A DNA stretch of 64,000 bases from Hydrogenophaga sp. PAMC20947 (GTDB lineage: Bacteria > Pseudomonadota > Gammaproteobacteria > Burkholderiales > Burkholderiaceae_C). A program made the translations under genes and the position numbers. The stretch covers positions 2,666,001-2,730,000 of the forward strand of contig NZ_CP039252.1 of the NCBI RefSeq assembly GCF_004795855.1. The letters are read 5' to 3'. Positions within the stretch are counted from its first letter, which is position 1. Every line of letters begins with the position of its first letter. Below, one piece after another: positions 11,111 to 23,170 of the stretch. Under the pieces are notes generated by a model. That model saw nothing but the letters and a program-made list of their open reading frames with translations. It searched no databases and was not told the origin of the DNA.

Positions 11111-12328
11111 ATGGCAACCGCAGCATTGAAAAAGGTGAAGGACTTTGTCTTCGAATGGGAAGGCAAAGACCGCAATGGCAAGCAGGTCCGCGGGGAGACA
11201 CGCGCAGTCGGCCAGAACCAGGTCTTGGCGGCTCTGCGCCGCCAGGGCATTGTGCCCGGCAAGGTCAAAAAACGCCGCATGTCGTCGGGCAAGCGCATCA
11301 AGCCCAAAGACATCGCCATCTTCACGCGCCAGCTCGCCACCATGATGAAAGCAGGCGTACCCCTGCTGCAATCGTTCGATATTGTGGGCCGCGGGAATCC
11401 CAATCCCAATGTATCCAAGCTGTTGAACGATATTCGTTCCGATGTTGAAACCGGCACCTCGCTCAGCGGCGCCTTCCGCAAAAACCCGCTGTACTTTGAC
11501 ACGCTGTATTGCAACTTGATCGAAGCGGGAGAGACTGCCGGTATTCTGGAAGAGTTGCTGGACCGCCTGGCGGTCTACATGGAGAAGACCGAGGCCATCA
11601 AGTCGAAAATCAAGTCGGCTTTGATGTACCCCATCTCCGTTGTTATTGTCGCCTTTGTGGTGGTGGCTGTGATCATGATTTTTGTGATCCCTTCTTTCAA
11701 AGAGGTGTTCTCATCCTTCGGCGCGGACTTGCCCGGCCCAACATTGTTTGTCATCGCCATCAGTGAGTTCTTCACGGAATACTGGTGGCTGATCTTTGGT
11801 GGCATCGGCGGGGGACTGTACTTTTTCTTCCAGGCCTGGCGCCGAAACGAAAAGATGCAGCGGGTGATGGACCGGCTGATGCTGAAGATGCCCATTTTCG
11901 GCACATTGGTGGAGAAATCTGTGATCGCTCGGTGGACCAGAACGCTGGCAACGATGTTTGCGGCGGGCGTGCCTTTGGTGGAGGCACTGGACTCTGTGGG
12001 GGGTGCATCGGGCAATTCGGTCTATGCCATGGCCACCGAAAGAATCCAGCAAGAAGTCTCCACCGGGACCAGTCTCACCAACGCCATGACCAACGCCAAC
12101 CTGTTTCCGTCCATGGTTTTGCAAATGTGCGCCATCGGTGAGGAGTCAGGTTCCATCGATCACATGTTGGGCAAAGCTGCTGACTTCTATGAGGCAGAGG
12201 TTGACGACATGGTTGCCGGTATCTCCAGCTTGATGGAACCCATCATCATCGTGGTTCTGGGAACCATCATTGGTGGCATCGTGGTCTCCATGTACCTGCC
12301 CATTTTCAAACTGGGTCAGGTTGTTTGA
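11111..12328 (+). CDS. pilC: Type IV pilus inner-membrane platform protein PilC
   Basis: Inner-membrane platform protein (405 residues) that couples the PilB motor to pilin insertion. It has two T2SSF domains (about residues 70–195 and 275–395). Hydrophobic segments follow the first (MYPISVVIVAFVVVAVIMIFVIPSF, WWLIFGGIGGGLYFFF) and end the second (IIIVVLGTIIGGIVVSMYLPIF), the usual three-helix plan. The conserved FTRQLATMMKAGVPL and ARWTRTLATMFAAGVPLVEAL repeats are present. An AGAGGAA ribosome binding site precedes the ATG. Confidence 0.96.
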   Translation: MATAALKKVKDFVFEWEGKDRNGKQVRGETRAVGQNQVLAALRRQGIVPGKVKKRRMSSGKRIKPKDIAIFTRQLATMMKAGVPLLQSFDIVGRGNPNPNVSKLLNDIRSDVETGTSLSGAFRKNPLYFDTLYCNLIEAGETAGILEELLDRLAVYMEKTEAIKSKIKSALMYPISVVIVAFVVVAVIMIFVIPSFKEVFSSFGADLPGPTLFVIAISEFFTEYWWLIFGGIGGGLYFFFQAWRRNEKMQRVMDRLMLKMPIFGTLVEKSVIARWTRTLATMFAAGVPLVEALDSVGGASGNSVYAMATERIQQEVSTGTSLTNAMTNANLFPSMVLQMCAIGEESGSIDHMLGKAADFYEAEVDDMVAGISSLMEPIIIVVLGTIIGGIVVSMYLPIFKLGQVV

Positions 12329-13185
12329 TGGGCGGGACGGAGGCGCTGGATGCCTTGGCACTCGGCTTGCTGGGGCTGATGGTCGGCAGTTTTTTGAATG
12401 TGGTGATCCACCGTCTTCCCAAGATGATGGAACTGCGCTGGGTGGCGGAATGCGCTGAACTCAATCCCGTTGGTGACCAGAACTTCGAAGCAACGCCGCA
12501 GCCCGCGTTCAATCTGATGGTGCCCCGTTCGCGGTGTCCCCATTGCGGGCATGCGATCCAATGGTTTGAGAACATTCCCTTGATCAGCTATGTGGCGCTC
12601 AAGGGTCGGTGCCGTGGCTGTCATGCGGGTATTTCAGCCCGTTATCCGGCGGTTGAGCTTGTGTGCGCCGGACTCTTCGCTTGGTGTGGCTGGCAGTGGG
12701 GGCTCACTTGGTCGGGTCTTGCCTGGAGCGGTTTTTCTGCTGCCGTCTTGGCTTTGGCGTGTATTGACTGGGATACAACCCTCCTGCCCGACGACATCAC
12801 CCTGCCCTTGCTTTGGGCGGGCTTGTGCGCAAGCGCACTGAACCTGAGCGGTACGGCCCTGCCCGATGCCGTGTGGGGTGCCGTTTTAGGGTATTTGTCA
12901 TTGTGGCTGGTGTACTGGGCATTCAAACTGGCTACCGGCAAAGAAGGCATGGGATACGGCGACTTCAAGCTGTTCGCGGCCATTGGCGCTTGGTTCGGCT
13001 GGCAAGCATTGATTCCTGTGATCTTGATGTCATCCGTTATTGGCGCCATGGTCGGCATCGCTATCAAGATGTTCAGTCAGTTGCGCGAAGGTGGCTACGT
13101 GCCCTTTGGGCCTTTTCTTGCATTGGCCGCACTGACTTCCATGATCTTTGGCCCACAGGCCATCCTCAGCCTGATCGGGCTGTGA
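12328..13185 (+). CDS. pilD: Prepilin peptidase and N-methyltransferase PilD
   Basis: Inner-membrane aspartyl protease that removes the leader from type IV prepilins and methylates the new N-terminus. Zinc-binding cysteines C70, C73, C95 and C98 lie in the methyltransferase loop. The catalytic aspartates are in DWDTTLLPDD (about D147/D149) and GYGDFK (about D212). Several hydrophobic helices follow. The ATG shares its A with the pilC stop (TGATG). A TTG one codon earlier is less likely. It may also process type II secretion pseudopilins. Confidence 0.95.
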   Translation: MGGTEALDALALGLLGLMVGSFLNVVIHRLPKMMELRWVAECAELNPVGDQNFEATPQPAFNLMVPRSRCPHCGHAIQWFENIPLISYVALKGRCRGCHAGISARYPAVELVCAGLFAWCGWQWGLTWSGLAWSGFSAAVLALACIDWDTTLLPDDITLPLLWAGLCASALNLSGTALPDAVWGAVLGYLSLWLVYWAFKLATGKEGMGYGDFKLFAAIGAWFGWQALIPVILMSSVIGAMVGIAIKMFSQLREGGYVPFGPFLALAALTSMIFGPQAILSLIGL

Positions 13186-13790
13186 GCAAGAGCGCCCCCC
13201 CGTGGCGGATTGGCCTGACAGGCGGTATCGGCAGTGGGAAAAGCACCGTGGCTGAGATGTTGGGTTTGCGAGGCGCAGACGTGATTGACGCAGACGCCAT
13301 TTCCCGCGCGACAACCGAGGCCGGTGGACTCGCGATGCCCGCTATCGGAGCTCAGTTCGGTCCGGACTTCGTCGCCCTCGACGGATCCATGGACCGAGAA
13401 AAAATGAGGGCCCAGGTGTTTGGGAGGGCCCGAGACAGGCAGCTTCTGGAGAGCATCATTCACCCGTTGGTGGCCCAAGAAATTCAACGGCGCATTCAAG
13501 CAAGCACTGCGTCTTGCCTGGTCTTTGACATCCCATTGTTGGTAGAAAGCAGCCATTGGCGAAGGCAGTTGGACCATATCCTTGTCATAGACTGCTCTGA
13601 GGACACCCAGATTCGAAGGGTTCAACGGCGCAACGCCTGGGACCGTGGCCAGGTCGAATCCGTGATCTCCAGCCAGTGCTCTCGTTTGAAGCGTTTGGCC
13701 GCCGCAGACACCGCGCTGCTGAACGATGGTGAAGATATCAAGGCCCTGGAAGTTCTTGTGGCTCGATGTGCTCACCAGTTCGGGCTATGA
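13182..13790 (+). CDS. coaE: Dephospho-CoA kinase
   Basis: Last enzyme of coenzyme A synthesis; phosphorylates dephospho-CoA at the 3' hydroxyl. The N-terminal P-loop GLTGGIGSGKST and the DADAISRATTE region match the family, as does VFDIPLLVESSHW. The start is a GTG at 13182 that overlaps the pilD stop (GTGA); the longer frame upstream lies within pilD and lacks homology. About 202 residues, a normal length. It is coupled with pilD and zapD, a common proteobacterial arrangement. Confidence 0.95.
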   Translation: MSKSAPPWRIGLTGGIGSGKSTVAEMLGLRGADVIDADAISRATTEAGGLAMPAIGAQFGPDFVALDGSMDREKMRAQVFGRARDRQLLESIIHPLVAQEIQRRIQASTASCLVFDIPLLVESSHWRRQLDHILVIDCSEDTQIRRVQRRNAWDRGQVESVISSQCSRLKRLAAADTALLNDGEDIKALEVLVARCAHQFGL

Positions 13791-14584
13791 TGAAACTCTC
13801 GCTTGCCCATCCGCACCAACTCTCCGCTGTGATCCTGTACGAATACCCCTTCAACGAACGCATCCGCACCTACCTGCGCCTGGAGCATCTCTTCCAGCGC
13901 CTCGAAGAGTTGCTGCCCCGAAGTCACGCGCTCGATCATCACTACGTGATTCAAACCATCTTTGAAATCATGGACGTTGCGGCTAGGGCCGACATGAAGT
14001 CGGATGTGCTGAAGGATATCGACAGGCACAAACTGCAGCTCAACAGCTACAGAGGCAACCCGGCTATTTCTGAGCGCGCGCTGGATGAAGTGATTGCTGA
14101 ACTGGATGGCTGTTTTTCCGAACTCAACAAGCTGCAAGGCAAAACCGGCCAGGCTCTGACGGAGAACGACTGGTTGATGAGCATTCGCAGCCGAATCGGT
14201 ATTCCAGGAGGGACGTGTGAGTTTGACCTGCCCGCCTACTTTGACTGGCAGCACCACAGCGTCCAACAGCGACAGACCGACTTGAGAGAGTGGGTACAAA
14301 ATTTGGCTCCATTGGCGGAAGCCATTGCTTTGCTGATGAAAATGCTGCGCGACTCAGGTTCACCTCAAAAAGTGGTCGCACCGAGCGGACAGTTTCAACA
14401 AATTCTGCCCCAAGGACGGACGTTCCAGTTGCTCCGCTTGGGCATCAATCCCTCAACAGGCCTGATTCCGGAAATCAGTGGCAATCGGCTCATGCTTTCT
14501 GTGCGCCTCATGCGCCTCGGTGACGACGACCGTCTCCACAGCGCAGTGGAAGATGCCGCTTTTGAACTCACTTTGTGCGCTTGA
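13787..14584 (+). CDS. zapD: Cell division protein ZapD (YacF)
   Basis: FtsZ-associated protein of 265 residues that bundles FtsZ filaments. The N-terminus VILYEYPFNERIRTYLRLEHLFQRL and the internal YFDWQHHSVQQRQTDLREW plus RLMLSVRLMRLG are typical of the family. The ATG overlaps the coaE stop (ATGA); a second ATG follows directly. Position between coaE and yacG matches E. coli. Confidence 0.95.
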   Translation: MMKLSLAHPHQLSAVILYEYPFNERIRTYLRLEHLFQRLEELLPRSHALDHHYVIQTIFEIMDVAARADMKSDVLKDIDRHKLQLNSYRGNPAISERALDEVIAELDGCFSELNKLQGKTGQALTENDWLMSIRSRIGIPGGTCEFDLPAYFDWQHHSVQQRQTDLREWVQNLAPLAEAIALLMKMLRDSGSPQKVVAPSGQFQQILPQGRTFQLLRLGINPSTGLIPEISGNRLMLSVRLMRLGDDDRLHSAVEDAAFELTLCA

Positions 14585-14590
14585 GGAACG

Positions 14591-14794
14591 ATGAGCAGCC
14601 ATCGTCCTGAGTCTGCGCCAAGAACCGTGGACTGTCCCCAGTGTCGAGGGCAGAGCCTTTACTCACCTGGCAATCGCTTCAGACCATTTTGCAGCGAGCG
14701 CTGCAAGCAGATGGATCTGGGCGCGTGGGCCAGCGAAGACTTCAAACTACCCGAGCAAGAAGTTAACCAAGATCCTGGCTTCGAGCAAAGCTGA
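14591..14794 (+). CDS. yacG: DNA gyrase inhibitor YacG (zinc-binding)
   Basis: Small zinc protein (67 residues) shown in E. coli to bind GyrB and inhibit gyrase. The four zinc-binding cysteines C15, C18, C34 and C38 (CPQC and CSERC) and the following DLGAWASEDFKLP are the family signature. It lies seven bases after zapD and ends only 16 bases from the convergent mutT. Confidence 0.95.
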   Translation: MSSHRPESAPRTVDCPQCRGQSLYSPGNRFRPFCSERCKQMDLGAWASEDFKLPEQEVNQDPGFEQS

Positions 14795-14810
14795 TCGTCA
14801 CCCGGGTGGC

Positions 14811-15272
14811 TCAATCATCCCGCCCCAGCGCCAACCATTCGAGCACAGGCACTGTGCCGGGCAATACCGGCGCTGACACCACGGGTAACTGCTCCCATGT
14901 GAAGCTTTGCCCTTCGCGCATTTCGAGCACGCCTGTCCACTCGTAAATCTTGCAAAAATGCAGCCTGACGAGGGCGTGGGGGTAGTCCACCAGCTTGTCT
15001 CTCCAAATGTGGACCTCGCCTATGGTGACGCCAATTTCTTCATGGAGCTCGCGTCTCAACGCCTGCTCCACAGACTCCCCCACCTCCAGCTTGCCTCCGG
15101 GAAACTCCCAGTACCCTGCGTAGGCCTTGCCAACGGGGCGTGAAGTTAGCAAGAACCGCTCATCACCGGCAATAAGGATCCCGACAGCGACATGAACCTC
15201 CGGACGATCGGATCCTTCCGGACGACGCAGATCTCCGTCCACCATCAAGACTGGTTCGCTGGGTTTCGTCAT
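14811..15272 (-). CDS. mutT: 8-oxo-dGTP diphosphatase / Nudix hydrolase
   Basis: Nudix hydrolase of 153 residues with box GGKLEVGESVEQALRRELHEE (about residues 59–79) and the preceding LLTSRPVGKAYAGYWEFPGG, a pattern close to MutT, which removes oxidised dGTP from the nucleotide pool. The start MTKPSEPVLMV at 15272 is chosen; a longer frame exists but lies within the upstream ATPase gene. Substrate cannot be proved from the sequence. It is the last gene of secA–argJ–ATPase–mutT. Confidence 0.85.
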   Translation of the reverse strand: MTKPSEPVLMVDGDLRRPEGSDRPEVHVAVGILIAGDERFLLTSRPVGKAYAGYWEFPGGKLEVGESVEQALRRELHEEIGVTIGEVHIWRDKLVDYPHALVRLHFCKIYEWTGVLEMREGQSFTWEQLPVVSAPVLPGTVPVLEWLALGRDD

Positions 15273-15291
15273 CGCTTCCTTGCCGCGCCCA

Positions 15292-16176
15292 TCAGGACGC
15301 CAGTGAAGCCGCTCTGGCACCTGCGAAATCCCGTGCGAACTGATAGGCCACTCGGCCGCTGCGCGAGCCACGCTCCAGCGCCCATACCAAGGCCTGCGGA
15401 TGTGCTGCAACAGCCTCTTCAGGTTCAATACCCATGACGGACAACCACTGGGACACGATCACAAGGTACTCTTCTTGGCTGAAAGGATAAAAACTCACCC
15501 AGAGGCCAAAGCGCTCGGAGAGCGATATTTTTTCCTCCACTACCTCGCCCGGGTGAACCTCGCCATCGGCGGTGTGGGTGTAGCTGAGGTTTTCCTTCAT
15601 GTATTCAGGCAGCAGGTGCCGGCGATTGCTGGTCGCATAAATCAAAATGTTCTGACCCGCCGCAGAGATCGAACCGTCCAGGATCGACTTCAAGGCCTTG
15701 TAGCCCGGCTCACCATCTTCGAAGCTCAAATCATCACAGAACACGATGAAGCGCTCTGGCCGATCAGAAACCACGTCAACGATGTCTGGCAAATCCACCA
15801 AATCAGATTTGTCGACTTCAATCAAGCGCAGACCAAGGTGCATGTACTCGCCCAGGCACGCCTTCACCAAGGACGACTTGCCGGTACCTCTTGCACCCGT
15901 CAGCAAGACATTGTTCGCCGGCAGGCCTTGCACAAATTGCAAGGTATTGCGTTGAATTTTTTCTTTTTGGCCGTCAATCTCCTGAAGATCTGACAAATGC
16001 ATCTGGGCCACCTGGCGCACGGGTTCCAGGACGCCATGACCGCTGCTGCGTTTGCGGTAGCGATAGGCCACCGATGCGTCCCAATCGGGCGCCCCCAGCG
16101 GTTGTGGAAGCACCGATTCGATACGCTGTATCAATTGTTCCGCGCGTTCCAGCAAACGTTCAAGCGAAAGGGTCAT
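15292..16176 (-). CDS. DUF815 family AAA ATPase
   Basis: A 294-residue ATPase of the DUF815 (COG2607) family, whose role is not established. Walker A is GARGTGKS (residues 94–101). Walker B is in [14 protein letters not shown] (about 143–156), followed by [11 protein letters not shown], a sensor-1-like asparagine, and YPFSQEEYL, which fits an AAA+ lid. The ATG at 16176 overlaps the argJ stop (ATGA), so translation is probably coupled. The family often sits near mutT or argJ in betaproteobacteria, as I recall. Confidence 0.85.
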   Translation of the reverse strand: MTLSLERLLERAEQLIQRIESVLPQPLGAPDWDASVAYRYRKRSSGHGVLEPVRQVAQMHLSDLQEIDGQKEKIQRNTLQFVQGLPANNVLLTGARGTGKSSLVKACLGEYMHLGLRLIEVDKSDLVDLPDIVDVVSDRPERFIVFCDDLSFEDGEPGYKALKSILDGSISAAGQNILIYATSNRRHLLPEYMKENLSYTHTADGEVHPGEVVEEKISLSERFGLWVSFYPFSQEEYLVIVSQWLSVMGIEPEEAVAAHPQALVWALERGSRSGRVAYQFARDFAGARAASLAS

Positions 16177-17420
16177 GAGCGGTAATCGGCATTGATGGTC
16201 ACGTAGTCGTGGCTGAGGTCGCAAGTCCAGACGGTGTCGCTGACCGTTCCACGCTGCAACCCGATTCGCACCAGAATTTCAGGCTCTTTCATCACCCGTT
16301 GTCCGTCTTCCTCACGGTATTGCGGGTGTCGCCCGCCCGCCGTCACCACATGCACGTCACCCAGATGCAACTCAATCTGTGTTGCATCAAGGTCAGAAAT
16401 GCCCGCATAACCCACCGCCGCCAGAATGCGACCCAAATTGGGATCGCTGGCAAAGAAGGCTGTTTTCACAAGCGGCGAATGCGCCACAGCGTAGGCTACC
16501 TTCAAACACTCTTCTGTATTTCGCCCACCATCCACCTGGATAGTGATGAATTTGGTCGCGCCTTCACCATCTCGAACGATTGCGTGAGCCAAAACCTGGG
16601 CCACCTGCGTCAGTGCCTTGACCAACGCTTGACCATCTGGTGTATTCAGATCGGCAATGGGTTTGTTGCCGGCTTGCCCCGTTGCCAGCACCACAAAGGA
16701 GTCATTGGTCGATGTGTCACCGTCGACGGTGACACGGTTAAAAGAAGCGTCTGCCAATTGTTTGGCCAATTGGTTCATCAGCGCAGGCTCCACCGCCGCA
16801 TCGGTCGCGAGAAAGCCGAGCATGGTGGCCATATTGGGACGGATCATGCCCGCCCCTTTGGCAATGCCAGTGGCACTGAACCTTTTTTCCGCCGAGGTCC
16901 AGCCCACGCTGGCGGCTTTGGGCAAGGTGTCGGTGGTCATGATGGCTTCGGCAGCCAGCAGCCAACGGGCCGCCTCGCCCGCCTGCCCCGACCCGGCGCT
17001 TTCAAGCGCCTTGGGCAGACCCGCCAACAGGCGGTCCAATGGCAAGGGCTCCATGATCACACCGGTGGAAAACGGCAACACCTGCTCGTGCTGAAAGCCC
17101 ATGGCTCGCGCCAGAGCAGCACAGGTTTGTCGAGCGTCTGACAGCCCAGACGCCCCTGTTCCGGCGTTGGCATTCCCTGTATTGATCACGATCGCGCGAA
17201 TTGGTTGGCCAGCAGCCAGATGCTCACGACAAACCTGCACGGGTGCGGCGGCAAAGCGGTTCTGTGTGAACACGGCACCCACCGCGCACCCCTCTTCCAC
17301 CAAAAAAATGGTCAGGTCTTTGCGGTTGACCTTGCGGATGGCCGCCTCGGCCACACCGATCCGCACGCCGGATATCGCCAACAGATCCGCCACGTCGGGT
17401 GTTTGAAGGAGAACTGGCAT
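16173..17420 (-). CDS. argJ: Glutamate N-acetyltransferase / amino-acid N-acetyltransferase ArgJ
   Basis: Arginine synthesis enzyme that moves the acetyl group from N-acetylornithine to glutamate and so recycles it. The autocleavage site that makes the alpha and beta chains is seen in [14 protein letters not shown], with the catalytic threonine near residue 199. NTGNANAGTG near the N-terminus helps form the oxyanion site. The start [14 protein letters not shown] at 17420 has GGAG upstream; 21 upstream codons are dropped. 415 residues, a normal length. Confidence 0.96.
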   Translation of the reverse strand: MPVLLQTPDVADLLAISGVRIGVAEAAIRKVNRKDLTIFLVEEGCAVGAVFTQNRFAAAPVQVCREHLAAGQPIRAIVINTGNANAGTGASGLSDARQTCAALARAMGFQHEQVLPFSTGVIMEPLPLDRLLAGLPKALESAGSGQAGEAARWLLAAEAIMTTDTLPKAASVGWTSAEKRFSATGIAKGAGMIRPNMATMLGFLATDAAVEPALMNQLAKQLADASFNRVTVDGDTSTNDSFVVLATGQAGNKPIADLNTPDGQALVKALTQVAQVLAHAIVRDGEGATKFITIQVDGGRNTEECLKVAYAVAHSPLVKTAFFASDPNLGRILAAVGYAGISDLDATQIELHLGDVHVVTAGGRHPQYREEDGQRVMKEPEILVRIGLQRGTVSDTVWTCDLSHDYVTINADYRS

Positions 17421-17496
17421 AAAAACTCCAAAAAAAGTCGATTCAAGAGCCCAGCCTGCTGCTGGACTTGCCGACGAGGGCAAAACGATGGCGCAG

Positions 17497-20247
<2,751 letters not shown>

Positions 20248-20258
20248 ACGTGCAGTCA

Positions 20259-20285
20259 GGCCTCACCGCCAGAAGCGGTCAGGCC
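20259..20285 (-). promoter_or_regulatory. Stem-loop in the secA leader
   Basis: The two arms GGCCTGACCGC and GCGGTGAGGCC pair over 11 positions with one mismatch and a five-base loop. The stem ends 12 bases before the secA start. The only ribosome-binding-site-like bases upstream of secA (GGTGAGG) lie inside the stem. This could limit SecA translation; it is seen by eye and untested. Confidence 0.4.
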
Positions 20286-20413
20286 AGAGTTAAATAACAG
20301 GAATTTTTTGCCAGTGTCACCGACCAGCCTCGGGATGCCCCTGATCTGCCGGCGATTGCTGCTGTTTCAAGAGCAAAAGCTCAGATTTTAACGGGTGCCC
20401 ACTTAAGGCAGCT

Positions 20414-21361
20414 TCAGGGCTTGCGCGGGGCGCGAAGTTCGGCGGCCGCAAGATTTTCACCGGCGTTGAGGAAACGCCGTGGATCTTGGACCACGCCCGC
20501 CACCCAGACTTCGAAATGCAGGTGCGGACCGGTGGATCGGCCCGTTGATCCCACTTCGGCAATTTTTTGACCCCGCTTGATGATGTCGCCCTTTTTGACA
20601 AAGACCCGAGAAGCGTGCGCATAGCGGGTGATCAGGTTGTTACCGTGATCCACTTCGATCATGTTCCCATAGGCGTGGTGTTCGTCTTGCACGATCACTA
20701 CACCCCCTGCAGCCGCAAAAATGGGCGTTCCCGTGTCAGCAGGAAAATCGAGACCCGTGTGGAGCGCACTTTTGCCTGTGATGGGATCGATTCTGAATCC
20801 AAATGGGGAACCCACTCGAGCACCCAAAACAGGCTCCTGTGTGGGAACCAGATTGCGTTGCATCTGTTGATCAAAGAGCCTGGATTCAACGACCGTGAGC
20901 CAATCAACACGCGAACCCGTGAGTTGGCTCAAGTCATCCATTGCGCTGTTCAATGCATCCATGCTCAAAGAGCGCCCGCCCACCAGCACACCACCGGCGC
21001 CAGCGGGCGCAGGTTTGAACTCTTCGGGATTGAGGCCTGCCAGGCCTGCCACACGTTCGCCGAGCGAATCGATCTGCATCATGCGCGCCTGCATTTCACC
21101 CAGCTTGCGGGCCATGGCATCCAGGTTTTCGCGCATATACAGCGCCGACGTTTCTGCCCGCTTGGGTGCCACGATTCGAGCCACTGAACTGAACCCCGGC
21201 CATCCCTGGCGCACACCCTCGAGAAAGACCCAGTGGTAGGCGGTGACCGAAGTCAGCATGAGCAACAGGGATGCCAGGACTCCGAGCCCGACCAAACGGA
21301 TGCCCGTCAGATGCATGGCCTGGCTTTTGGCCAGCCAGCCATCCGTGATAATGATGTGCAC
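20414..21361 (-). CDS. Membrane-anchored M23 (LytM) metallopeptidase
   Basis: A 315-residue envelope protein with a single N-terminal membrane helix (about residues 22–43), a coiled-coil-like stretch (about 75–105) and a C-terminal LytM domain. The zinc ligands and catalytic residues are present: H201 and D205 in HTGLDFP, H249 in RYAHAS, and H280/H282 in PHLHFEVW. The domain is therefore probably an active endopeptidase and not a degenerate EnvC/NlpD-type activator. It lies directly upstream of secA, in the place of secM in E. coli. Confidence 0.9.
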   Translation of the reverse strand: MHIIITDGWLAKSQAMHLTGIRLVGLGVLASLLLMLTSVTAYHWVFLEGVRQGWPGFSSVARIVAPKRAETSALYMRENLDAMARKLGEMQARMMQIDSLGERVAGLAGLNPEEFKPAPAGAGGVLVGGRSLSMDALNSAMDDLSQLTGSRVDWLTVVESRLFDQQMQRNLVPTQEPVLGARVGSPFGFRIDPITGKSALHTGLDFPADTGTPIFAAAGGVVIVQDEHHAYGNMIEVDHGNNLITRYAHASRVFVKKGDIIKRGQKIAEVGSTGRSTGPHLHFEVWVAGVVQDPRRFLNAGENLAAAELRAPRKP

Positions 21362-21416
21362 TTAATCAACCTTTCTTCATGGATCTGCCCTGGAGGCGGC
21401 TTTCCCCACTTTTTGC

Positions 21417-21734
21417 ATGACCTCTGGCAAACGGATACAAACCACCTTCAGCCTAGAAGAGGCTGCAGATGCTGCGCCCTCGCTGGGTGCCTTGAGGGAG
21501 CGCATCAAAGCCTCCCAGTGGTGCCTTGACCAAGTCAGGCACCTGATCCCGAGCACTTTGCGTGCTCACGTCAAATCGGGCCCCCTCCAAGAGGGTGAAT
21601 GGTGTTTGCTCGTCGGCAATGCCGCTGCCTCAACAAAGCTGCGCCAACTTCTGCCGGCCCTGCAGAAGGAACTGGTCCGCAACGGCGGACAGGTTACCTC
21701 GATTCGCCTGAAAGTCCAATCCCACGCTCGCTGA
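21417..21734 (+). CDS. DUF721 family protein (DciA-like)
   Basis: A 105-residue protein of the DUF721 family. The members include DciA, which loads the replicative helicase DnaB in bacteria lacking DnaC. The LIPSTLRAHVKSGPLQEGEWCLLVGNAAASTKLRQLLPALQKEL section matches the family core, whose KH-like fold is known from DciA. It is divergent from the M23 gene and followed by tRNA-Thr. Whether this copy acts as the helicase loader is inference. Confidence 0.75.
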   Translation: MTSGKRIQTTFSLEEAADAAPSLGALRERIKASQWCLDQVRHLIPSTLRAHVKSGPLQEGEWCLLVGNAAASTKLRQLLPALQKELVRNGGQVTSIRLKVQSHAR

Positions 21735-21755
21735 CCAATGCCAATGAGATGTGAG

Positions 21756-21831
<76 letters not shown>

Positions 21832-21852
21832 AAATGGGAAACGGTCGCTATT

Positions 21853-22389
21853 TTACTTGACCCGCTTGAGCACCGGACGACCCCCGCGAGGCGGTGGCGG
21901 CTCGGGTGGTGTATCGCTGGCCTCATGAGCTGCATTGGCTTCTCCGGCGGGCTCGGTCGGTACCGCCCTCAGCGGTGGGCGCACCGAACCTCCCCCTGGC
22001 GGCGACAAATCCTCGCCCTCAGGCATCTCTGTCTCGGCACCCAACGCTGCGATGACGCGCGGACTTGGCGCAGGGAAGGCCATTCCCTGGCCATTTTCCC
22101 GGGCATAAATGGCCACCACATGGCTGATCGGCACAACGATATCGCGCGAGACGCCACCAAAGCGGGCCTTGAACTCTACAAAATCATTGCCCAAACGCAG
22201 ATTGCTGGTCGCATCGACGCTGACGTTGAGAACGATCTCACCGTTCTTGACGAAGTCCATCGGCACCTGCACTGAAGCATCCACCTGTACCGCGAGATAC
22301 GGCGAATACCCATTATCGCTACACCACTCATGCAATGCGCGAATCAGGTAGGGTCGGGTAGAAGGGCTGTCCTGCTCGGAAATGTTCAC
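21853..22389 (-). CDS. sspB: ClpXP protease specificity-enhancing factor SspB
   Basis: Adaptor of 178 residues that delivers ssrA-tagged proteins to ClpXP. The folded domain fills about residues 10–112 (RPYLIRALHEWCSDNGYSPYLAVQVDASVQVP, SNLRLGNDFVEFKARFGG, VPISHVVAIYARENGQGM). The rest is a disordered, proline-rich tail ending in VLKRVK, which fits the ClpX-binding motif. It lies 51 bases after sspA, the usual pair. Confidence 0.95.
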   Translation of the reverse strand: MNISEQDSPSTRPYLIRALHEWCSDNGYSPYLAVQVDASVQVPMDFVKNGEIVLNVSVDATSNLRLGNDFVEFKARFGGVSRDIVVPISHVVAIYARENGQGMAFPAPSPRVIAALGAETEMPEGEDLSPPGGGSVRPPLRAVPTEPAGEANAAHEASDTPPEPPPPRGGRPVLKRVK

Positions 22390-22440
22390 TGGCCTGGCTC
22401 GTTCAAAAATGCCGGTGCCCTTCGAGCACCGGCCACAGCT

Positions 22441-23052
22441 TTACTTGCGCATCACCTTTTCAGAAGGTGTGAGCGCTTCGATGTAGGCAGGGCGTGAAAA
22501 AATACGCTCGGCGTATTTCAGCAACGGCGCTGCATTTTTGCTCAGCTCAATGCCGTAGAAGTCGAGGCGCCAGAGCAAGGGTGCGATGGCGACGTCCAGC
22601 ATCGAGAAGTTATCGCCGAGCATGAATTTGTTTTTCAGGAACACGGGCGCCAGCTGGGTCAGGCGGTCGCGAATATGCGAGCGGGCCTTTTCCAGTGCCT
22701 TTTCATTGCCTTTGACGCTGCGCGCCTCGAGCACGGAAACATGGGCGAACAGTTCTTTCTCAAAGTTGAGCAAGAACAGACGGACGCGCGCGCGATCCAC
22801 CGGGTCGCCGGGCATCAGCTGCGGATGGGGAAATCGCTCATCGATGTACTCATTGATGATGTTCGATTCGTAGAGGATCAAGTCGCGTTCGACCAAAATG
22901 GGCACCTGCCCGTAAGGGTTCATCACACTGATGTCTTCGGGCTTGTTGTAGAGGTCCACATCCCGAATTTCAAAGTCCATGCCCTTTTCGAACAAGACGA
23001 AACGGCAACGGTGGGAGTAAGGGCAAGTAGTACCCGAATACAAAACCATCAT
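22441..23052 (-). CDS. sspA: Stringent starvation protein A (GST-fold)
   Basis: RNA polymerase-associated regulator with a glutathione-S-transferase fold, 203 residues. The N-terminal thioredoxin-like part (LYSGTTCPYSHRCRFVLFEKG, PYGQVPILVERDLILYESNIINEYIDERFPHP) and the all-helical C-terminal part are complete. Two adjacent ATGs occur; the first (23052) fits best with AAGGAG upstream. It follows petC in the petABC–sspAB order seen in many Beta- and Gammaproteobacteria. Confidence 0.93.
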   Translation of the reverse strand: MMVLYSGTTCPYSHRCRFVLFEKGMDFEIRDVDLYNKPEDISVMNPYGQVPILVERDLILYESNIINEYIDERFPHPQLMPGDPVDRARVRLFLLNFEKELFAHVSVLEARSVKGNEKALEKARSHIRDRLTQLAPVFLKNKFMLGDNFSMLDVAIAPLLWRLDFYGIELSKNAAPLLKYAERIFSRPAYIEALTPSEKVMRK

Positions 23053-23170
23053 GGTGAGAGTCTCCTTAATGCAAAAAACAGTGGAGGACCGTTTGGCCGC
23101 ATGCATGCGGCGCCAGCCCTGCCACTGTGAAGATTCGACCCGCCGTTTAGCGAGGCCGATCAATGTGTGA

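Noticed and set aside
17421..17496. Terminator between secA and argJ
   Set aside because: There is a short stem and a T run on the minus strand, but they are about 14 bases apart and the stem has only five pairs.
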